In this document: positions 56,795 through 64,000 of the stretch, piece by piece
Layout of the letters: each line of letters starts with the position of its first letter
Numbering within the stretch: position 1 is the stretch's first letter
NCBI RefSeq assembly: GCF_024764775.1
Contig: NZ_JALIGC010000036.1
Span: 186,001-250,000, forward strand
DNA: 64,000 bases
Source of the DNA: Scandinavium manionii
GTDB taxonomy: Bacteria > Pseudomonadota > Gammaproteobacteria > Enterobacterales > Enterobacteriaceae
Direction of reading: 5' to 3'
Position numbers and translations under genes: made by a program
The notes under the pieces: model-generated
What the model was told of the DNA's origin: nothing
Databases searched by the model: none
What the model saw: only the letters and a program-made list of their open reading frames with translations

Positions 56795-57781
56795 ATGGGA
56801 CAACTGATTGACGGCGTCTGGCATGACACCTGGTACGACACCAAATCGACCGGGGGACGATTCAAACGTTCTGTTTCGGCTTATCGTAACTGGCTGACCG
56901 CCGACGGCGCGCCAGGCCCCTCCGGAGAAGGCGGTTTTGCGGCTGAAAAAGACCGCTACCATTTATACGTTTCCCTCGCGTGCCCGTGGGCGCACCGCAC
57001 GCTGATCATGCGCGCGTTAAAAGGCCTGGAATCGTTTATCGATGTGTCGGTGGTCAACCCGCTGATGTATGAAAACGGCTGGACCTTTGACGACAGCTTC
57101 CCCGGCGCGACCGGCGACACGCTGTATCAGAACGAATTTCTCTATCAGCTGTATCTCCATGCCGATCCGCAATATACCGGACGCGTCACGGTGCCGGTGT
57201 TGTGGGACAAAAAGAACCACACCATCGTCAGTAACGAATCCGCAGAAATCATCCGTATGCTGAACACCGCGTTTGACGGTCTCGGTGCACGAGCCGGTGA
57301 TTATTACCCTGAAGCACTGCGTCCACAGATTGACGAGCTGAATGGCTGGATTTACGACAGCATCAACAATGGTGTCTACAAAGCCGGGTTCGCCACCAGC
57401 CAGGATGCCTACGACGAAGCGGTGACGAAAGTCTTCGAAGCGCTGGCTCGCGTAGAGCAAATCCTCGGCCAGCACCGTTATCTGACCGGCAACCAGTTAA
57501 CCGAGGCGGATATTCGCCTGTGGACCACGCTGGTACGTTTCGATCCCGTGTATGTCACCCATTTCAAATGCGATAAGCACCGCATCAGCGATTACCTGAA
57601 TCTGTATGGTTTCCTGCGCGATATCTATCAGCTGCCTGGCGTGGCGGAGACGGTGAACGTCGACCACATTCGCCATCACTATTATCGCAGCCATAAAACC
57701 ATTAACCCGACGGGGATCATCTCTATTGGTCCGTGGCAGGATCTTGATGAGCCTCACGGTCGCGACGTGCGTTTCCGCTAA
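56795..57781 (+). CDS. yqjG: Glutathionyl-hydroquinone reductase YqjG
   Basis: The 328-residue xi-class glutathione transferase has the catalytic Cys63 in SLACPWAHR and the conserved NESAEIIRM GSH-binding motif. It reduces glutathionyl-hydroquinones to hydroquinones. AAGGAGAGAG precedes the ATG. In K-12 the region is controlled by YhaJ, encoded 0.6 kb downstream. Confidence 0.96.
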   Translation: MGQLIDGVWHDTWYDTKSTGGRFKRSVSAYRNWLTADGAPGPSGEGGFAAEKDRYHLYVSLACPWAHRTLIMRALKGLESFIDVSVVNPLMYENGWTFDDSFPGATGDTLYQNEFLYQLYLHADPQYTGRVTVPVLWDKKNHTIVSNESAEIIRMLNTAFDGLGARAGDYYPEALRPQIDELNGWIYDSINNGVYKAGFATSQDAYDEAVTKVFEALARVEQILGQHRYLTGNQLTEADIRLWTTLVRFDPVYVTHFKCDKHRISDYLNLYGFLRDIYQLPGVAETVNVDHIRHHYYRSHKTINPTGIISIGPWQDLDEPHGRDVRFR

Positions 57782-57786
57782 TTATT

Positions 57787-57812
57787 AAGGACATCAATGG
57801 ATGTCCTTTTTT
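57787..57812 (+). terminator. Intrinsic terminator of yqjG
   Basis: AAGGACATC-AATG-GATGTCCTT followed by TTTT, five bases after the stop. Confidence 0.85.
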
Positions 57813-57887
57813 AATTCATAGTTTGCATCTATCCTTACCTCGATCCCTTAGAAAACAAGTGATTGACTGATTACAGAGGCAAGGAAA

Positions 57888-58253
57888 ATGGACTGGTATC
57901 TAAAAGTACTCAAGAATTACATCGGGTTTGGTGGCCGGGCGCGCCGGAAAGAATATTGGATGTTCGTGCTGGTCAGTTTCGTACTGGCCGGGGTGCTGAG
58001 TATTATCGATAAAATACTCGGTCTGGAACGCGTCAGCGGTGAAGGCGTACTGGCGAGCATTTATGGTCTGCTGGTACTGATCCCGACATGGGCAGTGCAG
58101 TTCCGTCGTCTGCATGATACCGATCGTTCAGCGTGGTGGCTGTTGCTGTTACTGATCCCAATCATTGGTTGGGTGGTGATCCTGGTCTTTAACTGCCAGA
58201 ACGGCACGCCGGGTGAAAACCGCTTCGGACCTGATCCTAAACGGATCCCGTAA
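57888..58253 (+). CDS. yhaH: DUF805 inner-membrane protein YhaH
   Basis: The 121-residue protein has the DUF805 landmarks GGRARRKEYWMF (about residues 15-26) and RRLHDTDRSAWW and about three membrane helices; length equals K-12 YhaH. Function unknown. The paralogue yhaI that follows in K-12 is missing here. Confidence 0.93.
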   Translation: MDWYLKVLKNYIGFGGRARRKEYWMFVLVSFVLAGVLSIIDKILGLERVSGEGVLASIYGLLVLIPTWAVQFRRLHDTDRSAWWLLLLLIPIIGWVVILVFNCQNGTPGENRFGPDPKRIP

Positions 58254-58261
58254 AGTCAAAA

Positions 58262-58340
58262 CGCCTGGCGGCGCTACGCTGACCAGGCCTACGTTTGGAT
58301 CAATTTAAATCCGTAGGCCCAGCCAGTTTACGCCGCCGGA
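58262..58340. repeat. REP/BIME-like repeat between yhaH and yhaJ
   Basis: The GGCGGCG core with GGCCTACG on one side and CGTAGGCC...CGCCGCC on the other side forms an imperfect inverted repeat around an AT-rich loop (ATCAATTTAAAT). It lies between convergent yhaH and yhaJ. Confidence 0.6.
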
Positions 58341-58367
58341 CAATTCACCGATTGCCCAACTCTGGCG

Positions 58368-59264
58368 TTATTTTTTAGCAAACAGCTTTGGAATTTCACG
58401 CAGGCACCAGGCTTTTGCTTCACCCATGCTGTCGCGTCGCCACGCCATAATAATATCGACTTCATTCGTATATTCCGGGCTCACCACCCGTAATCTTCCT
58501 TCGGCAATATCCTGCTCGACCAGCGGATACGGCATTGTCGCTACGCCAAGCCCCGCTAACAACGCCTGACGCTTATCTTCGATAGTGCTGACCGTCAAAC
58601 GCGGCTGCTTGTCCAGCAGCTGTACGGTGAGCACCGGGCGTTCACGGGCAGTATCCGCCACCGCCACGCCGCGATATTTCACGCGCGTCACTTCTGATAA
58701 AGGCTCCGGCTCCTGGTGAATGGGGTGATCCGGCGCGGCAACGTAAACGTTCAGGATCGAATACAGCTTGCGGGAGTTTATCTCGGACGACGAACGAAAA
58801 TGCATATCCGGCGCGATAACAATATCCGCGCGCCCCTGCTCCAGACGCTCCCAGGCGCCAGCCAAAACTTCGGTGATGATCGACAGCTGCGTGTTGGCTT
58901 TCAGCCCCAGCTTTTCAATCAGCGGGAACAGCTCCGGGGTCGGCACCAGCGCTTCGGCGACCAGTGTCAGATGCGTTTCCCAGCCACGCGCCAACGCTTC
59001 GGCGTCGGTGGTCAGTTTATCAGCAGCTTCCAGCAGCACACGGCCGCGTTCCAGCAGCATTCGGCCTACGTTGGTGAATTTTGTGCGATGACCTGAGCGG
59101 TCAAACAGCACCACGTCGAGCTCTTCTTCCAGCTTCTGCATGGTGTAGCTCAACGCAGACGGGACGCGCCCTAGCTCATCGGCGGCGGCGGCAAAGCTGC
59201 CGCGCCGGTCAATCGCGTCCATTACTCTTAACGCTTCAAGCGTCAATGCTCTCTCTTTAGCCAT
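58368..59264 (-). CDS. yhaJ: LysR-family regulator YhaJ
   Basis: The 298-residue protein has an N-terminal LysR HTH (RGSFAAAADELGRVPSALSY, about residues 21-40) and a periplasmic-binding-like effector domain. In K-12 YhaJ controls yqjF and senses aromatic compounds and quinone-type stress. Divergent from yhaK with about 100 bases between. Confidence 0.94.
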   Translation of the reverse strand: MAKERALTLEALRVMDAIDRRGSFAAAADELGRVPSALSYTMQKLEEELDVVLFDRSGHRTKFTNVGRMLLERGRVLLEAADKLTTDAEALARGWETHLTLVAEALVPTPELFPLIEKLGLKANTQLSIITEVLAGAWERLEQGRADIVIAPDMHFRSSSEINSRKLYSILNVYVAAPDHPIHQEPEPLSEVTRVKYRGVAVADTARERPVLTVQLLDKQPRLTVSTIEDKRQALLAGLGVATMPYPLVEQDIAEGRLRVVSPEYTNEVDIIMAWRRDSMGEAKAWCLREIPKLFAKK

Positions 59265-59367
59265 GGCGTTCTCATTCAGGAAATTTGAACATACCCGGCA
59301 GAATATCTGGCTAACAATGCAGCGTCCATAGCTTTACCATTGTTTAGTGTAAAGAGAGGTCAAGAAT

Positions 59368-60069
59368 ATGATTACTACCCGAACAGCCAAACAGTGCGGA
59401 CAAGCCGATTTCGGCTGGCTGCAGGCGCGATACACCTTCTCCTTCGGACACTATTTCGACCCAAAACTGCTGGGGTATGCATCCCTGCGCGTACTGAATC
59501 AGGAAGTTCTTGGGCCAGGCGCGTCGTTCCAGCCGCGCACGTATCCGAAGGTCGATATCCTGAATATTATTCTGGAAGGGGAAGCCGAATATCGTGACAG
59601 CGAAGGGAATCACGTTCAGGCTAAAGCGGGCGAAGCGCTGCTGATTGCCACGCAACCGGGCACCAGCTACAGCGAGCACAACCTCAGTAAAGAGAAGTCG
59701 CTGACGCGAATGCAGCTCTGGCTCGACGCCTGCCCGCAGCGGGAAAATTCATCGGTACAAAAGCTCGAACTCACCGACACCGCGCAGCAGCTTATCGCTT
59801 CACCCGACGGCAGTCAGAATAGCGTTCAGCTTCGCCAGCAAGTTTGGGTTCACCACATTCAGCTGAATAAAGGCGAACAGCTGAGCTTCCAGCTGCATGG
59901 GCCGCGCGCGTATCTGCAATCTATTCACGGCACCGTTCATGCGGTGACACCGCAGGAAGAGCGCGAAGGATTAACCTGCGGCGATGGCGCATTTATTCGT
60001 GACGAGGCTAACATTACACTGGTCGCCGATACGCCTCTGCGCGCTTTGCTGATAGATTTACCGGTGTAA
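59368..60069 (+). CDS. yhaK: Pirin-like protein YhaK
   Basis: The 233-residue bicupin length equals K-12 YhaK. N-terminal cupin with FSFGHYFD and NIILEGEAEYRDSEG. YhaK is reported to be a redox-sensitive cytosolic protein. It lies divergent from yhaJ; the small yhaL that follows in K-12 has no room here. Confidence 0.93.
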   Translation: MITTRTAKQCGQADFGWLQARYTFSFGHYFDPKLLGYASLRVLNQEVLGPGASFQPRTYPKVDILNIILEGEAEYRDSEGNHVQAKAGEALLIATQPGTSYSEHNLSKEKSLTRMQLWLDACPQRENSSVQKLELTDTAQQLIASPDGSQNSVQLRQQVWVHHIQLNKGEQLSFQLHGPRAYLQSIHGTVHAVTPQEEREGLTCGDGAFIRDEANITLVADTPLRALLIDLPV

Positions 60070-60073
60070 AAGC

Positions 60074-60110
60074 TGAAGCCAGGCTAGCGCATAAGGCGAG
60101 CCTGGCTTCA
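60074..60110. terminator. Shared terminator of yhaK and cyuA
   Basis: TGAAGCCAGGCT (60074-60085) and AGCCTGGCTTCA (60099-60110) pair perfectly over 12 bases between two convergent genes. Confidence 0.75.
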
Positions 60111-60128
60111 TTTCAGTACCAAAAGACG

Positions 60129-61472
60129 TTACTGCCGCCCTGCCCGCTGAGTGACTTTATGCGACATAATGTCGATGACCTGCTGGTCGGTGTGCTGCAT
60201 CGCCTGACAGGCCAGCGCGCAGAGATTGGCTATCGAGTCCTCCACATCATGCGTCACAATCCCCTCATTGCCGGTGACCGCGGTGTCATCCAGTGCCATC
60301 AGCACCGCCTTCCACGCCGATGATGCGCTGGTGGAAACTTTCATTGCGCAACTGTTTGATGCGCCATCGCAGATAATCCCGCTAACATCACCAATCATAC
60401 TGCTGATGGCCTTCGCCAGCGTGGCATAGCGCCCGTCCAGCAGCCAACTCATTCCCGCTGCCGCCCCCATCGATGCCGTGGTAGCAGCACAGAGCGCGGA
60501 CAAACGCGGAAGCTGGGCATGAATGTATATGGCGGTGAGATGAGAGAGCATCAGCGCCCTCGCCAGGCATTCGTCGTCGGCATGAATATGTTCGGCCACC
60601 ACCATCACCGGCAAGGTGGCGGCGATCCCCTGATTCCCTGAGCCAGAGTTGCTCATCGCCGGAATCGATGCGCCTCCCATCCTGGCGTCCGATGCGGCAG
60701 CCGTTCTGATCACAATCTCTGACGCCAGGTCGTATCCCATCAACCCGCATTGGCGCTGTTTCTCCAGCGTCGCGCCGATGTGTAATCCCCATCGTCCCTG
60801 CAAACCTTCTTGAGAAAGCGCACCGTTAAGGGTCGCCGCATCAAGGATGAAACGAATCTCCGCCAGCGGAACATGCTCAATAAAATGGAGGATCTCAGCC
60901 AGCGAAGTCCGGGACATCATGTCCAGTGGCTCGTCTTCCGTTTGTTTTCCGGCAACAGGCTGAGAAGAAAAGAGCGTTTCACCCTGCTTTTCGACCGCGA
61001 CAATACGGGTATGTCCACCGGCAATGGTGGCGCTGGCCCAGCGATCCTCGCGCCATACTTTAGCCTTCGCATAGAGTAAATCGTCGCAGGGTTCCTGCAC
61101 GTGGAGACAGACGCTGCCCGCCTCCAGCAATCGCTTTGCCCGCACAATATCAGCCTGCCCGGTCTGTTTCAGCACCTCCAGCCCGGCCTGCGGATCGCCA
61201 CCAATGGCGCCCAGTGCCACTGCAATCGGCAACCCGACCATGCCCGTTCCCGGTACGGTAACGCCCATGCCATTTTTCATCAAGTTTGGGGAAACCCAGG
61301 CTTCAATGCGTTCAACCTCGCCTTCCAGTTGAGCCGCCGCGACGGCCCCCGCCAGCGCCAGCGATACCGGCTCGGTGCATCCCAGTGCTGGCTTCACTTC
61401 TGCACGCACAGCGTGGATAAACTTTTCCCATAACGCAGAACATTCAGGGTTCAACATATTTTCAACCTTCAT
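60129..61472 (-). CDS. cyuA: L-cysteine desulfidase CyuA (YhaM)
   Basis: The 447-residue protein begins MKVENM at an ATG with GAGGAAGA upstream. GCTEPVSLALAG near residue 33, SGSGNQG, and ICDGASNSCAMK near residue 360 supply the conserved cysteines for the [4Fe-4S] cluster. It releases sulfide from L-cysteine, giving pyruvate and ammonia, mainly in anaerobic growth. It is co-transcribed with cyuP, 28 bases upstream. Confidence 0.95.
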   Translation of the reverse strand: MKVENMLNPECSALWEKFIHAVRAEVKPALGCTEPVSLALAGAVAAAQLEGEVERIEAWVSPNLMKNGMGVTVPGTGMVGLPIAVALGAIGGDPQAGLEVLKQTGQADIVRAKRLLEAGSVCLHVQEPCDDLLYAKAKVWREDRWASATIAGGHTRIVAVEKQGETLFSSQPVAGKQTEDEPLDMMSRTSLAEILHFIEHVPLAEIRFILDAATLNGALSQEGLQGRWGLHIGATLEKQRQCGLMGYDLASEIVIRTAAASDARMGGASIPAMSNSGSGNQGIAATLPVMVVAEHIHADDECLARALMLSHLTAIYIHAQLPRLSALCAATTASMGAAAGMSWLLDGRYATLAKAISSMIGDVSGIICDGASNSCAMKVSTSASSAWKAVLMALDDTAVTGNEGIVTHDVEDSIANLCALACQAMQHTDQQVIDIMSHKVTQRAGRQ

Positions 61473-61500
61473 TCTTCCTCAGGAAATACACAGACTCGTC

Positions 61501-62829
61501 TCAGGAGAAGGCGAGAAATGGCGATACACACAACAGTAAACCGGTGATGATAATGGCCTTCAGCGCCAGCCCTTTATATTTATGCAGTGCAGGCACTTTA
61601 TAGACCAGCCAGGCTGGAATAAGACAACCTACCATGCCGAAAATGGGGCTACAGATAGAGGTAAAACTGAGAACCGGCGCATTAAGTACGATTGCGCTCC
61701 AGGAAAGTAAGATGGCAAACACCATAATTCCCCCCTGCACGTATTTTTCATTGATGCAATCAGCCGGATATTTACGGCGCAGCAGGTTCATAACTATCCC
61801 CTGTGTCGCTTCACGAAAACCCAGATAGACGCCAAAGAACGCGGTCATCACAGCGAAAATATTGAGAATAACGCTGACTATTTTTACCCAACCGGCCCCC
61901 TCACCACTAATAAACTGTGCCGCAATTGCCAGCGCAGAAATATTCTGCTCATACGCTTTTACCGCCTCCTCGTGTCCCATTGCGAGGGTAAATGATACAG
62001 CGTAGAAAAAGACCGTGACGAACAGAATACCAAATGCAATATTCATCGCTCGCAACGCTTTATAACGCGCCACTTCGCGTGATTTTTCCCGGGAACGGTA
62101 GGAAATCACCATCGGACTGAGCGTCTGAATAAACAGAATCGAAGTCAGTGTAAAAGGTAAGGTAATAATGGCGTTTTTAATCAATAGCCCCATCGGTGGC
62201 AGTGATCCGGCGTTGTAGAGATGCCAGAGACCTATCATCGATATCCCCAATGCGGCGACGACCAACAGCTTGGTCAGCACCATCAGGCTCGACACTTTAA
62301 ACAACAACTGCTCACCACGGGACGAAATCGCCACCAGGACACAGATAAGTATTAGCCCGTAGAAAGGATTATCAGAGAGTAAACCGTCGGTTACGCCAAA
62401 AGTATGCAAATACGAAGCGCTGTCATTGGTGATGGCGGTGGCATACACAAACATCCAGATAACCAGCATCACAAAATAGAGCGCCCCTAACAGAATGCCC
62501 CAATTTTTACCCAGATAACCACTGATCACACTTGGATAGTCTTTGCATTCTGGCGATTCAGCAAGAGTGTTGATGAATAATCGCTGAAATAAATACATTG
62601 CCGGATAACCAATTAGAGAAGAGAGCAGAAATACCCACAACCCCATTAATCCAACCTGAACCGGCAAAAAAACAATTCCGGCACCGATGGCCATACCGAT
62701 ACTCATAATGACCCAACCGGTATCGGTACTGTCGAATTTAATGGCTGCTTGCCACTCGCTTTCCGTCATATTGCCCCGAACGGGCATAATGCTGTCTATA
62801 ACGACGCTATTGTTGGTAGTCGTTTTCAT
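61501..62829 (-). CDS. cyuP: Cysteine/serine transporter CyuP (YhaO/DlsT)
   Basis: The 442-residue HAAAP/STP-family amino acid:proton symporter has about eleven membrane helices and GWVIMSIGMAIGAGIVFLPV at the start of helix 1 (about residues 38-57). First gene of cyuPA. K-12 CyuP takes up cysteine (and serine). Confidence 0.94.
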   Translation of the reverse strand: MKTTTNNSVVIDSIMPVRGNMTESEWQAAIKFDSTDTGWVIMSIGMAIGAGIVFLPVQVGLMGLWVFLLSSLIGYPAMYLFQRLFINTLAESPECKDYPSVISGYLGKNWGILLGALYFVMLVIWMFVYATAITNDSASYLHTFGVTDGLLSDNPFYGLILICVLVAISSRGEQLLFKVSSLMVLTKLLVVAALGISMIGLWHLYNAGSLPPMGLLIKNAIITLPFTLTSILFIQTLSPMVISYRSREKSREVARYKALRAMNIAFGILFVTVFFYAVSFTLAMGHEEAVKAYEQNISALAIAAQFISGEGAGWVKIVSVILNIFAVMTAFFGVYLGFREATQGIVMNLLRRKYPADCINEKYVQGGIMVFAILLSWSAIVLNAPVLSFTSICSPIFGMVGCLIPAWLVYKVPALHKYKGLALKAIIITGLLLCVSPFLAFS

Positions 62830-63111
62830 AAAGATCTCGCATCCAGGTAGAGGTTTTATTATTTTTCAGAACCGTATGAGTGCGATATACGGTGCGTAGT
62901 GCAGGCGAGCTTTTAGAATGAAGAAATCATACTCGAGGGACTGGAGAAAAAAATCGCCATTACGGGATTAATCATCGACTAAAAGGGAAGTTTTTTTAGC
63001 CATCAATGCAAATAGAGAAAAGTATTCTATCACTGGTGCATGTGGGAGGCAGATCACATTGGTTTTTTTTGGAAAAAAAGACCCCGGCTATGGCTAACCG
63101 GGGCTGTATTT
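62830..63111. promoter_or_regulatory. cyuPA upstream region
   Basis: This 282-base AT-rich gap holds the cyuPA promoter and the Spy-like terminator (63081-63108). In K-12 the cysteine-responsive regulator CyuR (DecR/YbaO) acts here. I see no clear palindrome to assign. Confidence 0.45.
63073..63105 (-). terminator. Intrinsic terminator of the Spy-like gene
   Basis: On the minus strand AGCCCCGG-TTAGCCATAG-CCGGGGT is followed by CTTTTTTT, a few bases beyond the stop. Confidence 0.8.
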
Positions 63112-63522
63112 TTAGTTATTGATGGACTGAATCAAATCGTCCTGGATCTGCTTACGCTGTGCTGGCGTCAGAACCTGGTTCAGGTCGAAGTAGTACTTCA
63201 CACGGTAGTAGCGGGTCTGCTGCTCAACTTTGCTGAACGCTTCGAGCTGGGTTTTCACCGCCTGCTCATCCCATTTGCCAGAGTGGATAACATCAATCAG
63301 CGCGCCATCTTTCACGTCTTTCATTGATACCTGTTCAACGCTTTTTTCCATTTCGTCATGCAGGCTTTGGATTTTTGCGACCTGATCGTTGGTCAGCTTC
63401 AGATGCTGAACGATTGGATCCTGAGAAGGCGCCGGAGCAACCTCGGTGTTTGCAGCCTGGGCAACGCCAGTGAAACCAATCAGGGAAGCAGTCAGCAGTG
63501 CAATGCGGGTCATTTTGTTCAT
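63112..63522 (-). CDS. Spy/CpxP-family (LTxxQ) periplasmic protein
   Basis: The 136-residue protein has a signal peptide ending AQA-ANT and two LTxxQ motifs (LTNDQVAKIQ about residue 43 and LTPAQRKQIQDD about 118) with helical sequence between them. The family (Spy, CpxP, ZraP) holds unfolded periplasmic proteins or metals. AAAGGA precedes the ATG. Which of the family it equals is not clear; it is not a close match to the K-12 sequences I recall. Confidence 0.8.
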   Translation of the reverse strand: MNKMTRIALLTASLIGFTGVAQAANTEVAPAPSQDPIVQHLKLTNDQVAKIQSLHDEMEKSVEQVSMKDVKDGALIDVIHSGKWDEQAVKTQLEAFSKVEQQTRYYRVKYYFDLNQVLTPAQRKQIQDDLIQSINN

Positions 63523-63612
63523 CGTTAATATCCTTTAAGTAGACAGAGATATTATTTCGCGATGGACAGTAAAGAAGTATGACACTTCATGAATACATGT
63601 TTGAATGTAAAT

Positions 63613-63645
63613 GAAAAAAAAGACCGCATCACAGGCGGCCTTAGG
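63613..63645 (-). terminator. Intrinsic terminator of the YhcN/BhsA-type gene
   Basis: GGCCGC-CTGTGAT-GCGGTC followed by eight T residues on the minus strand, just beyond the stop. Confidence 0.75.
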
Positions 63646-63657
63646 CAGGAATATCGC

Positions 63658-63933
63658 TTATTTATAGATAATGGCGGTGCCGCCCCACAGGCTGGAATCG
63701 CCAGAATTACCGAGTCCGACAATTTGATAGTGGCCGGCATTTTCCTGCGCCGCTTTGGCTTTCAGGGCATGAACAGCATCATCAGAGGAGCCCGCCAGGC
63801 CAGAAACCTGCACGGTGCCCATCTGTTGCAGCGTGCTTGCCTGATCGGAATCAACCTGTTTAGGGCCCGCAGCCAGAGCGGTAGCGGAAAGTAACATAAA
63901 GACAGCACCTGTCAGCAGAGAAGTTGTTTTCAT
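63658..63933 (-). CDS. DUF1471 (YhcN/BhsA/McbA-type) periplasmic protein
   Basis: The 91-residue protein has a signal peptide (ALAA-GPK) and the DUF1471 core: MGTVQVSGLAGS, KAAQENAGHYQIVGL and GGTAIIYK at the C terminus. Members such as BhsA, McbA and YhcN are induced by acid, peroxide or copper and affect biofilm. GAGAGGA precedes the ATG. Lies just after the Spy-like gene in the same direction but with its own terminator. Confidence 0.88.
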   Translation of the reverse strand: MKTTSLLTGAVFMLLSATALAAGPKQVDSDQASTLQQMGTVQVSGLAGSSDDAVHALKAKAAQENAGHYQIVGLGNSGDSSLWGGTAIIYK

Positions 63934-64000
63934 TTTTTAATCCTCTCGGAATTAATGTAGAAGCGTTCACATCAATAAGTATGTCGCCCGCTCCGTCAGG

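Overview
The window is chromosomal DNA from a member of the Enterobacteriaceae, most like the Enterobacter/Lelliottia/Leclercia/Citrobacter/Klebsiella group. Many proteins are close to their E. coli K-12 namesakes. The order fadH-higBA-rlmG-ygjP-ygjR-alx-sstT-ygjV-uxaA-uxaC-exuT-exuR-yqjA-mzrA-yqjC-D-E-K-F-G-yhaH-yhaJ-yhaK-cyuA-cyuP is the K-12 backbone. The genus is not fixed by sequence reading alone. I see no rRNA, tRNA, CRISPR array, IS element or prophage.

Layout. 1-12.5 kb is accessory: the end of a flavoprotein ferredoxin reductase; a four-gene efflux operon of the ytcA-mdtNOP type with a perfect SlyA-type box upstream; the scsABCD copper/thiol-redox operon; and a second MetNIQ-type ABC importer behind four tandem MetJ boxes. 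12.7-17.9 kb holds a J-domain protein, yqjH, aer and patA; yqjI, which lies between yqjH and aer in K-12, is missing. 18-26.5 kb is a complete lsr (autoinducer-2) locus: lsrACDBFG divergent from lsrRK, with a 7-bp inverted-repeat operator between them.

26.5-36.8 kb is the most interesting part: a compact carbohydrate locus of nine genes. One arm encodes a lipoprotein sugar-binding protein, two MalF/MalG-type permeases, a GH13 alpha-glucosidase-like enzyme, a GH130 mannoside phosphorylase-like enzyme and a DUF1861 protein. The divergent arm encodes a LacI regulator, a phosphomannomutase and a MalK/UgpC-type ATPase. The logic is import of an oligosaccharide, removal of alpha-glucose, phosphorolysis of a beta-mannoside to mannose 1-phosphate, and conversion to mannose 6-phosphate. 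A perfect 14-bp palindrome with a central CG sits between the arms and is a good LacI-family operator. From memory, Listeria carries a similar set around its GH130 enzyme Lin0857. It is followed by an AT-rich DUF3289-DUF943 pair. The whole patA-fadH interval therefore differs from K-12, where ygjH, ebgRAC and ygjIJK lie, and looks like an insertion hot spot.

38.4-62.8 kb is conserved backbone: fatty-acid oxidation (fadH), the HigBA toxin-antitoxin behind a perfect 33-bp palindrome, rRNA methylation, the Mn/pH-responsive alx leader and alx, serine/threonine uptake (sstT), hexuronate uptake and breakdown (exuT, uxaC, uxaA, exuR), the envelope-stress genes yqjA-mzrA, the small membrane proteins yqjCDEK, quinone/thiol detoxification (yqjF, yqjG) with the LysR regulator yhaJ, and cysteine uptake and desulfuration (cyuPA). 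The window ends with two small periplasmic stress proteins, one of the Spy/CpxP (LTxxQ) type and one of the YhcN/BhsA type.
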